Positions 1 through 5,159 of a stretch of DNA of 5,159 bases are shown here, one piece after another (position 1 is the stretch's first letter; every line of letters begins with the position of its first letter). A model generated the notes under the pieces. It ran no database searches. It saw nothing but the letters and a program-made list of their open reading frames with translations, and was not told the DNA's origin. The stretch covers positions 1-5,159 of the forward strand of contig JAICUS010000447.1 in assembly GCA_025935735.1 (NCBI GenBank). Direction: 5' to 3'. The position numbers and the translations under genes are program-made. This DNA is from Solirubrobacteraceae bacterium (GTDB lineage Bacteria; Actinomycetota; Thermoleophilia; Solirubrobacterales; Solirubrobacteraceae).

Positions 1-652
1 GCGACCACACCGACGCGGCGGCGAAGGTCAGGCTGGCGTAGCAGAGCGAGAGCAGCGCCAGCGCCTCGCCCGCGGTGGGCACGACGACGGCCAGGGCGAT
101 CAGCGCGGTCACCACCGGCAGCGCGAGCGCCGTGCCGGCCCGCGCGCCGGAGTCGTAGATGCTCGTGGCGAACGCGCGCTCGCGCACGGGAAACCACTCG
201 GAGACGGCCTTGGCGGAGGCCGGATAGCCGCCGGCCTCGCCGGCGCCCAGCGCGAAGCGGAAGCCCAGCAGCGAGGCCACGCTCCCGACCAGCGCGGTCG
301 CGGCCGTGAAGATCGACCACCACAGGCCGGCCACGGCGAACACGATCCGCGCGCCCAGCCGGTCCACCAGGTGGCCGACCGGCAGCTGGCAGATGGCGTA
401 GCTGGCGAAGAACATCGCCAGCACGACGCCCTCGACCCCCGGCCCGATGCCCAGCTCGTCGCTCATCTTCGGCAGCGCGACGCTGAGGTTCGCGCGGTCG
501 ACGTAGTTGACGGTCAGGCCCGCGAAGCACAGGCCGACGATCATCCAGCGGACCCGCGAGCGCGGCTCGCGGCGCGTGGTGGTGGGCTCTTGTCCCGGCC
601 GCGTGAAGCGCCCCTGCGTGGGCGTGGCGGGCGTCGACGAGCGTGTGGCCAT
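1..652 (-). CDS. MFS transporter, anion:cation symporter-like, N-terminal part (open at left edge; possible internal deletion)
   Basis: 217 residues are visible, with no stop before the window edge. This is an inner-membrane secondary transporter, probably proton-coupled uptake of an organic or sugar acid. The N-terminal half is typical of the ACS (glucarate/galactonate/phthalate permease-like) group: a 35-residue polar tail, helix 1 ending NYVDRAN (49-55), the helix 2-3 loop GHLVDRLGAR (93-102), RFALGAGEAGGYP (132-144) in helix 4, and WFPVRERA (153-160). After about residue 187 the expected second half of helix 5, the helix-6 'GWR/WxW' block and the central loop are missing. Instead AVVVPTAGEALALL...YASLTFAAASVWS follows, which looks like helix 10 of this family. 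I infer an in-frame internal loss or chimera, so the product may be non-functional. The ATG at 652 lies 46 bases after the oxidoreductase stop, with AGGGGG and AGGTGG upstream, suggesting the third gene of the operon. The family call is firm; the deletion is an inference. Confidence 0.85.
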   Translation of the reverse strand, partial: MATRSSTPATPTQGRFTRPGQEPTTTRREPRSRVRWMIVGLCFAGLTVNYVDRANLSVALPKMSDELGIGPGVEGVVLAMFFASYAICQLPVGHLVDRLGARIVFAVAGLWWSIFTAATALVGSVASLLGFRFALGAGEAGGYPASAKAVSEWFPVRERAFATSIYDSGARAGTALALPVVTALIALAVVVPTAGEALALLSLCYASLTFAAASVWS

Positions 653-698
653 GGGCCACCTGCCCCCTGTCGCTTACAGGGTTAAGTCGTTCTCGGAC
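653..698 (-). promoter_or_regulatory. Intergenic leader of the left MFS gene, with ribosome binding site and small hairpin
   Basis: This 46-base gap separates the oxidoreductase stop from the transporter ATG. Read on the minus strand it holds AGGGGG (668-663, 10 bases before the ATG) and AGGTGG (661-656, only 3 bases before it); either could serve as the Shine-Dalgarno. A perfect 6-bp stem, CCCTGT/ACAGGG with the 5-base loop AAGCG, occupies 681-665, and its 3' arm covers most of AGGGGG. No T-run follows, so it is not a standard terminator. It could modulate translation of the transporter relative to the two upstream genes, but a stem this short may be chance in GC-rich DNA. Confidence 0.4.
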
Positions 699-1652
699 TC
701 ACACGTCGATAAGCACCTTGCCGACCGCGCCGCCCTGCACGGCGTCGTGCGCATCCGCCGCGCGCTCGAGCGGGAAGCGGTGCAGCGGCAGCGTCGTCAG
801 CGCGCCCTCGCGCACCGCCTGGCTCACGTCGGCCACCGCCCGGCGCAGCGCGTCGCGGGGGATGGTGTAGATCAGGACGAAGCGCAGGACGACGTTGGGC
901 CCCATCAGCGCGCGCACCGGCACGGCCACCGACTGGTCGGCGGTGGCGGCGTAGGTGACGATGTGCGTGGCGCCGACCGCCAGGTCGAGCTCGAGGTTGG
1001 CCTCGAGGTCGACCTCGACGACCCGGTCGACGCCGTCCGGCGCGAGCTCGCGGATGCGCGCGGCGGCGTCCGGCTCGCGGTAGTTGACCACGTGGTGCGC
1101 GCCCGCCGCGCTCGCCAGCCGGGCCTTCTCCTCGCTCGAGACGGTGGCGATCACGTTCTTCGCGCCGCCCCAGCGGGCGAGCTCGATCGCCGCGTGGCCG
1201 ACCGCGCCGGCGCCGCCGGCCACGAGGACCGTCGCGCCGGTCAGCGCCCCGTCGGCGAACAGGCAGCGGTGCGCGGTCAGCGCCGGGATGCCGAAGCTCG
1301 CCCCGAGGTCGAACGCGGCGTCGCCCAGCGGCACCGCCTGCTCTGCGGGCAGCACCGTGTACTCGGCCGCCGTACCCCACTGGCGCTGCCAGGCGGCGAA
1401 GTACACCCACACACGCTCGCCGGCGCGGCCGGGGTCGACGCCGTCGCCGACCGCGTCGATCACGCCGGCGCCGTCCTGGTTCGGCACCTGGAACGGGAAC
1501 TTCACCTCGTTGCCGCGCGCCTTCCAGTCGGTCGGATTGACGCCCGACACGTTCAGCGACACCCGCACCTCGCCCGGCCCGGGCTCGGGGATCTCCACCT
1601 TCTCGACGCGGATCTCTCCCGACTCGCCGTAGACGGCCGCGCGCATGCTCAT
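699..1652 (-). CDS. Zinc-independent medium-chain dehydrogenase/reductase (quinone oxidoreductase family)
   Basis: This 317-residue cytoplasmic NAD(P)H-dependent oxidoreductase is a normal length for quinone oxidoreductase-type MDR enzymes. Residues 1-130 form the GroES-like catalytic domain: MRAAVYGESG start, PGPGEVRV (24-31), SGVNPTDWKARG (36-47), and GTAAEYTVLPAEQAVPL (93-109). The position where zinc alcohol dehydrogenases carry a cysteine ligand is SGVN, and the only visible cysteine is C130, so no zinc site is expected. The Rossmann domain has GGAGAVG (146-152), then VIATVSSEEK (167-176) and GAHHVVNYRE (184-193); the C-terminus GKVLIDV is typical. SSEEK at the end of the second Rossmann strand would fit NADPH, but this is tentative. 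The start at 1652 is chosen because its ATGA overlaps the dehydratase stop; the alternative MRAAV start at 1646 is two codons in. The substrate is unknown: family members reduce quinones, enones or ketones. Its place in a sugar-acid operon suggests a keto-intermediate step. Confidence 0.92.
   Translation of the reverse strand: MSMRAAVYGESGEIRVEKVEIPEPGPGEVRVSLNVSGVNPTDWKARGNEVKFPFQVPNQDGAGVIDAVGDGVDPGRAGERVWVYFAAWQRQWGTAAEYTVLPAEQAVPLGDAAFDLGASFGIPALTAHRCLFADGALTGATVLVAGGAGAVGHAAIELARWGGAKNVIATVSSEEKARLASAAGAHHVVNYREPDAAARIRELAPDGVDRVVEVDLEANLELDLAVGATHIVTYAATADQSVAVPVRALMGPNVVLRFVLIYTIPRDALRRAVADVSQAVREGALTTLPLHRFPLERAADAHDAVQGGAVGKVLIDV
1649..1652 (-). other. ATGA stop-start overlap (translational coupling)
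   Basis: The dehydratase TGA (1651-1649) and the oxidoreductase ATG (1652-1650) share the sequence ATGA. The stretch just upstream of this ATG has no good Shine-Dalgarno, so the oxidoreductase is probably translated by ribosomes finishing the dehydratase. This supports one transcript and balanced expression of the two enzymes. Confidence 0.8.
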
Positions 1653-2920
1653 TCGTCGAAGAACGGCTCGCCGGCGCGCGCGTAGCGGCGCGCCACGTCG
1701 AGGTTGAGCTCCACGCCGAGCCCCGGCGCCTCCGGGACGCGGATGCGGCCGCGGTCGATCACCGGGCCGTCCCAGCCGAGCGCCAGGTCCTCCCAGAACG
1801 GCACGCTCATCCCGTGCCACTCCAGGCAGAGGAAGTTCGGGATGGCCGCGGCGACGTGCACGGAGGCGATCGTGCCGATCGGCGAGGAGATGTTGTGCGG
1901 CGCCATCGCGACGTAGTGGGTGTCGGCGTAGTCGGCGATCCGCCGCGCCTCCAGCAGCCCGCCGGTCTTCTGCAGGTCGGGGGCGGCGATGGAGATCGCG
2001 CCCGTCTCGAACGCCTCGCGGAAGCCGTGGCGCATGTAGCCGTTCTCGCCGGTGGCGATCGGCGTGCTGGTCGAGCGCGTGACCCGGCGCAGCGCGTCGG
2101 CGTTCTCCGGCGGCACCGGGTCCTCCAGCCACATCAGCCCGAGCGGCTCGAGCTCGTGCGCCAGCCGCTGGGCGTCCGCCACCTGGTAGCGCCAGTGGCA
2201 GTCGAACGCCACGTCGACCTCGTCGCCCACCGCGTCGATCACCGCGGCCGCCAGCTCGACCATGTAGCGGACTTCTGCGCGCGTCAGCGTGCCCGAGGCG
2301 GTGTCCTTCATGTACGGCGTCGGCACGTCGAGGTCGAACTTCAGCGCGTCGAAGCCGAGGTCGGCGACCACCTGCCTGGCCCGCGCGGCGTACATCTCGG
2401 GCGTGAACACCTCGTCGGGCGCCTCCTTGGCGTACGCCCGGCCGTGCTCGGGCGCGCGCAGCGACCCGGCGGCGATCGCCTCCGGCGGCTCCTGCGCCCA
2501 GCGCGCCGGGCGCGGCACCATCGTCGCGTCCATCGAGTGCAGCGCCTCACCGGCGTGGCAGTCGGCATAGACGCGCACGCTGTCGCGGAAGCGCCCGCCC
2601 AGCAGCCGGTGGATCGGCACGCCATAGGCCTTGCCCACGAGGTCCCACAGCGCGGCCTCCATGCCGGAGATCGCGTTGTAGACGATCCCGGCCGACGACC
2701 CCGCGCCCGAAGCGCCCCAGCGCAGCTTGCTCCACAGCCGGTCGACGTCGCGCGGATCCTCGCCCACCAGCAGCGGCGCGAGGTCGCGCACGATCGCGGT
2801 GAGCCCGGGGGCGGTGAAGCACTCGCCGAGCCCGGACAAGCCGTCGTCGGAGTCGACGCGGACGAAGGTCCAGTCGTAGTTGGCCTCGACGACGGCGGTG
2901 TGGACGGCGGTGATTCGCAT
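1649..2920 (-). CDS. Enolase-superfamily acid-sugar dehydratase (mandelate racemase/muconate lactonizing enzyme family)
   Basis: 423 residues. Enzymes of this type remove the alpha-proton of a hydroxy-carboxylate with Mg2+ and eliminate water, giving 2-keto-3-deoxy acids from aldonates or aldarates. The N-terminal capping domain spans about 1-115 (NAISGMEAALWDLVGKAYG 82-100, then LLGGRFRD). The barrel follows. ALKFD (192-196) carries K194 in a K-x-D rather than the K-x-K of true mandelate racemase. Probable metal ligands are D240 (DCHWRY), E266 (WLEDPVPPEN) and E292 (ATGEN). H242, H342 (MAPHN) and E367 (CLEWHG) match the D-x-H, PH and late-Glu pattern of galactonate/gluconate dehydratases. 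PGLGVELN (399-406) is the usual C-terminal block. All expected active-site residues are present. An acidic/proline-rich insert (about 121-172) lies before the K strand and is probably subfamily-typical. ATG 2920 is the only in-frame start preceding the conserved MRITAV; its Shine-Dalgarno (GAAAG) is poor. It is first gene of the minus-strand operon. Exact substrate cannot be read from sequence. Confidence 0.93.
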   Translation of the reverse strand: MRITAVHTAVVEANYDWTFVRVDSDDGLSGLGECFTAPGLTAIVRDLAPLLVGEDPRDVDRLWSKLRWGASGAGSSAGIVYNAISGMEAALWDLVGKAYGVPIHRLLGGRFRDSVRVYADCHAGEALHSMDATMVPRPARWAQEPPEAIAAGSLRAPEHGRAYAKEAPDEVFTPEMYAARARQVVADLGFDALKFDLDVPTPYMKDTASGTLTRAEVRYMVELAAAVIDAVGDEVDVAFDCHWRYQVADAQRLAHELEPLGLMWLEDPVPPENADALRRVTRSTSTPIATGENGYMRHGFREAFETGAISIAAPDLQKTGGLLEARRIADYADTHYVAMAPHNISSPIGTIASVHVAAAIPNFLCLEWHGMSVPFWEDLALGWDGPVIDRGRIRVPEAPGLGVELNLDVARRYARAGEPFFDE

Positions 2921-2965
2921 TGAGACGCATGCTTTCAAAGCGCACGTGGCGGGGACCCTTTCCCT
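2921..2965. promoter_or_regulatory. 45-base divergent gap between dehydratase and right-hand MFS transporter
   Basis: The two start codons face away from each other across only 45 bases. For the plus-strand gene, GGGGA (2951-2955) gives a plausible ribosome site 10 bases before the ATG. TTGAGA (2920-2925) resembles a -35 hexamer, but no convincing -10 lies at the right distance. GCATGC (2927-2932) is a 6-bp palindrome inside the imperfect dyad TGAGACGCATGCTTTCA (2921-2937), where only the outer TGA/TCA and one inner pair match. Core promoters must therefore extend into the opposing genes, or transcripts are nearly leaderless. No regulator gene is in the window. The location as a shared control region is likely; specific boxes are not supported. 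Confidence 0.4.
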
Positions 2966-4339
2966 ATGGGAGCCGCCACTCACACATCCGACGTGCAGTC
3001 CCGCACGGTGCGCAAAGTGGCCGTGCGGCTCATCCCGGCACTGCTCGTCCTCTACATCATCGCCTACCTCGACCGGGTGAACGTGTCGTTCGCCCAGGAC
3101 AAGCTGGAGAGTGATCTCGGCTTCTCCGGGGCGGTCTACGGCTTCGGCGCCGGCGTGTTCTTCCTCGGCTACTTCCTGCTCGAAGTGCCGTCGAACCTCG
3201 CGCTCCACCGGTTCGGCGCGCGCCGCTGGATGGCCCGGATCATGATCACCTGGGGGATCATCTCCGCGTGCATGACGCTGGTGACGGGGCCGGTCGGCTT
3301 CTACGTCGTGCGCTTCCTGCTCGGCGTGGCCGAGGCGGGCTTCTTCCCCGGCATGATCCTGTACCTGTCGTACTGGTTCCCGGCGCGCGAGCGGGCGAAG
3401 GCGGTCGGCTTCTTCATGTCGGCGATCGCCATCTCCTACGCCATCGGCGCGCCGATCTCCGGCGGGGTCATGTCCGTGCTGGGCGGCGTGTGGGGCCTGA
3501 CCGACTGGCAGTGGCTGTTCGTCATCGAGGCGATCCCGGCGCTGATCGCCGGCGTGGCCGTGTGGCGCTGGCTGCCCGACGGCCCGGACCACGCGGGCTG
3601 GCTCCAGGACGACGAGCGCGGCTGGCTGGCCGCCCGCCTGGAGGGAGAGGAGGAGGTCCGCCTGCGCCACGAGCGCCACACGCTCGGCGAGGTGTTCAAG
3701 GACCGCCGCATCCTCGCGTTCGCGCTCCTGTACTTCACGATGGTCATCAACGTCTACGGCCTGTCGTTCTGGGTCGGCGAGATCGTCGACAAGGTCGGCG
3801 GGCTCAGCGACGTGGGCAAGGGCTTCGTCACCGCGATCCCGTACACCGTGGCGATCGTCGGCATGGTGGCGATCCCGCGCAGCTCGGACCGCACGGGCGA
3901 GCGCAAGCTGCACTGCGCCGTCTCCTTCGGGCTGGCCGCGATCGCCTTCGCGGTGAGCACGATCGTCTCGCCCGTGATGGCCATCGTCATGCTGGCCATC
4001 GGCCTGTTCTTCCTGCTCGGCGCGCACGCCGTGTTCTGGACGATGCCGGCCGCGCTGCTCAGCGGCGCCGCCGCGGCCGCGGGGATCGCCATGATCAACT
4101 CGATCGGCAACCTCGGCGGCTTCGCCGGGCCCTACCTGGTCGGGCTGATGAAGGACGCGACGGGCTCGACCGACGGCGGCCTGGTGGCGCTGGCGGTCAT
4201 CCTGGCGTTCGGCGCCGTGCTGGCCACGCGCGTCACGCACGTGCGGGAGACCGAGGAGCCGCCGGAGCGGCGGACGGGGCGCTTCTCCCGCGAAGAAGCA
4301 CCCCGGGAGGCCGTCACGGGTTCGTCGTCGACAATGTGA
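2966..4339 (+). CDS. MFS transporter, anion:cation symporter family (organic/sugar acid uptake)
   Basis: This complete 457-residue, 12-helix inner-membrane transporter is a usual length for the ACS family (tartrate, phthalate and hexuronate permease-like). Visible landmarks are helix 1 ending AYLDRVN (33-39), the helix 2-3 loop LHRFGARR (80-87), RFLLGVAEAGFFPG (116-129) in helix 4, and WFPARERAKA (137-146). WQWLFVIEAIPAL (181-193) opens helix 6. A charged cytoplasmic loop covers about 201-247, and GNLGGFAGPYLVG (381-393) lies in helix 11. A 30-residue hydrophilic Arg/Glu/Ser-rich tail follows helix 12. The ATG at 2966 has GGGGA 10 bases upstream and precedes a short polar N-terminus. It is divergent from the dehydratase, which suggests import of the dehydratase substrate, probably by proton symport. 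Its last 26 bases overlap the 3' end of the convergent amidase gene. Family confidence is high; substrate is unassigned. Confidence 0.93.
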   Translation: MGAATHTSDVQSRTVRKVAVRLIPALLVLYIIAYLDRVNVSFAQDKLESDLGFSGAVYGFGAGVFFLGYFLLEVPSNLALHRFGARRWMARIMITWGIISACMTLVTGPVGFYVVRFLLGVAEAGFFPGMILYLSYWFPARERAKAVGFFMSAIAISYAIGAPISGGVMSVLGGVWGLTDWQWLFVIEAIPALIAGVAVWRWLPDGPDHAGWLQDDERGWLAARLEGEEEVRLRHERHTLGEVFKDRRILAFALLYFTMVINVYGLSFWVGEIVDKVGGLSDVGKGFVTAIPYTVAIVGMVAIPRSSDRTGERKLHCAVSFGLAAIAFAVSTIVSPVMAIVMLAIGLFFLLGAHAVFWTMPAALLSGAAAAAGIAMINSIGNLGGFAGPYLVGLMKDATGSTDGGLVALAVILAFGAVLATRVTHVRETEEPPERRTGRFSREEAPREAVTGSSSTM

Positions 4340-5159
4340 ACGTCAGCGTCCGGCTGTAGGTCCCGGTCCGTAGTGCGTCGTTCGCGGCGATCGGCTGGGT
4401 GAACGTGATCGCCGACGTCGCGTGCGACACGGGCTGCGGCCAGCTGTCCGGCGCGATGTCCACCTGCAGCGGCTGCGGCAGCGTGAACGAGCCGTTGGCC
4501 AGGTGGCCCGGGTCAGACACGCTCAGCGCGGCGTTGCCGGCCGTGGACACCACGTCCGCGGTCGTCGGCGCCGTGTAGGTGCGCGCGACGCCCGGGGTGA
4601 ACGCGCCGAACGTGGCCGGCGGGCCGAGCGTGAGCGCGAGCGTCGCCGGGACGGTGCCGCCGACCGTCGTGGCCGCCGCGTCGGCGTTGGCCGGCTCGCC
4701 CGGCGCGCACGCGGTCGTGGTGACTGTGTAGGCGTTGCCGGGGACGCAGCGCCAGAGGCTGGGGTTGATCTGGCTCGGCGGGCGGCGCAGCTGCGTCGCC
4801 TGCTCGTAGGCGTAGCCGAAGGCCAGCAGCTTCGCCTCGCTGTACGCGGTGCCGGTGAACGCGATGTTCTGCGGGTTGCGGCTGCTCGCGGTGTAGCCCG
4901 CGGGCACGCCGAGCTCCGGGTAGCCGGCCTGCGCGCCGACGGCCACCAGTCCGGTGCCGGTGCTCATGATCGCGTCGAGGTCGTCGGACGGGTCGGCGGT
5001 CCCGCGCGTGAGCGCGGTGTCGATCGCCTGCCGCGCCGCCTGGCGCCCGGTGTCGCGCGTGGCTTCGTAGGCGGCCTCCTGCACCGGGTCCGTGAGGTCG
5101 GTCGCCTCGGCCTGCAGCGCGCTCACCTGCCCGTACTTCAAAGCCTCCTGCGCGTCCGC
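4314..5159 (-). CDS. Amidase-signature family protein, C-terminal part, with a beta-rich C-terminal module (open at right edge)
   Basis: 281 residues are visible (numbered here from the window edge); the frame enters from beyond the window, so the start, any signal peptide and the catalytic Lys-Ser-Ser region are not seen. Residues 1-138 match the C-terminal part of amidase-signature hydrolases, which cleave carboxamides: LTRGTADPSDDLDAIM (50-65), AGYPELGVPAGYT (78-90), IAFTGTAYSEAKLLAFGYAYE (99-119) and RRPPSQINPSLWRC (125-138). C138 and C151 bracket a short linker and could form a disulfide in an exported protein. From about 165 to 281 the chain is Thr/Ala/Pro-rich and strand-like, with FGAFTPGVARTYTA (184-197), ALSVSDPGHLANGSFTLP (211-228) and the end TLTFTLSTTNP. 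It resembles an Ig-like module I associate with exported Solirubrobacterales proteins. No LPXTG motif or C-terminal membrane helix is present. A TTG at 5141 should not be taken as the start, because conserved amidase sequence continues upstream of it. Substrate unknown. Confidence 0.88.
   Translation of the reverse strand, partial: ADAQEALKYGQVSALQAEATDLTDPVQEAAYEATRDTGRQAARQAIDTALTRGTADPSDDLDAIMSTGTGLVAVGAQAGYPELGVPAGYTASSRNPQNIAFTGTAYSEAKLLAFGYAYEQATQLRRPPSQINPSLWRCVPGNAYTVTTTACAPGEPANADAAATTVGGTVPATLALTLGPPATFGAFTPGVARTYTAPTTADVVSTAGNAALSVSDPGHLANGSFTLPQPLQVDIAPDSWPQPVSHATSAITFTQPIAANDALRTGTYSRTLTFTLSTTNP

Noticed and set aside
507..1685. Long plus-strand open frame (392 codons) opposite the oxidoreductase
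   Set aside because: It is antisense to a clearly conserved MDR protein, and its translation is Arg/His/Val/Asp-rich with no recognisable fold. GC-rich DNA commonly leaves such frames open.
1653..2132. In-frame upstream extension of the oxidoreductase, making a 477-codon open frame
   Set aside because: It overlaps the dehydratase in another frame and has no MDR similarity. The conserved N-terminus MRAAVYGESG and the ATGA overlap fix the start at 1652.
1814..2923. Long plus-strand open frame opposite the dehydratase
   Set aside because: Low-complexity Arg/His/Val/Gly composition, and it mirrors a gene with intact catalytic motifs; a composition artefact.
2899..2933. Sigma70-like promoter for the right-hand MFS gene (GTGGAC ... 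CATGCT)
   Set aside because: The -10 match is only 3 of 6 and lacks the TA dinucleotide usual in actinobacterial promoters; not above chance.
2921..4240. In-frame upstream extension of the dehydratase frame, making an 863-codon open frame
   Set aside because: The extension lies antisense to the right-hand MFS transporter and is Arg/Asp/His/Glu-rich noise. Conserved dehydratase sequence begins at the ATG at 2920.
3268..4359. Plus-strand open frame of 363 codons overlapping the MFS transporter in another frame
   Set aside because: Arg/Gly/Ala-rich shadow of a transporter with clear membrane-helix pattern.
4340..4400. Possible terminator between the convergent MFS and amidase genes
   Set aside because: I looked for a GC stem followed by a T-run on either strand and found none. 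The region is still amidase coding sequence.

Overview
This is a very GC-rich window with dense gene packing and almost no intergenic DNA. It looks like a chromosome fragment of a high-GC actinobacterium. The best lineage clue is the secreted amidase at the right edge. Its C-terminal beta-rich module, ending in TLTFTLSTTNP, resembles a tail I associate from memory with exported proteins of Solirubrobacterales (Thermoleophilia, e.g. Conexibacter or Solirubrobacter). That placement is an inference and was not checked by a search.

Layout, left to right: (1) 1-652, minus strand: start of an anion:cation symporter-type MFS transporter that continues off the left edge. Its helix-5 region appears to run directly into helix-10-like sequence. 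(2) 699-1652, minus: zinc-independent medium-chain dehydrogenase/quinone oxidoreductase. (3) 1649-2920, minus: enolase-superfamily (mandelate racemase/muconate lactonizing type) acid-sugar dehydratase, overlapping gene 2 by an ATGA junction. (4) 2921-2965: 45-base divergent gap. (5) 2966-4339, plus: complete MFS transporter of the same broad family as gene 1. (6) 4314-5159, minus: C-terminal part of an exported amidase, converging on and overlapping the MFS gene by 26 bases and running off the right edge.

Genes 1-3 read as one minus-strand operon in the order dehydratase, oxidoreductase, transporter, with a second transporter transcribed divergently. The simplest reading is a small cassette for uptake and dehydration of a sugar acid or related hydroxy-acid. 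The dehydratase would turn the aldonate or aldarate into a 2-keto-3-deoxy acid, and the oxidoreductase would perform an unassigned NAD(P)H-linked step. No aldolase, kinase or regulator is visible, so the pathway is incomplete here. The amidase is probably unrelated.

I found no RNA gene, mobile element, CRISPR array or clear rho-independent terminator. Nothing here is convincingly a new system. The points most worth checking are the apparent in-frame loss in the left transporter, the unassigned substrate of the dehydratase/oxidoreductase pair, and the amidase's C-terminal module.
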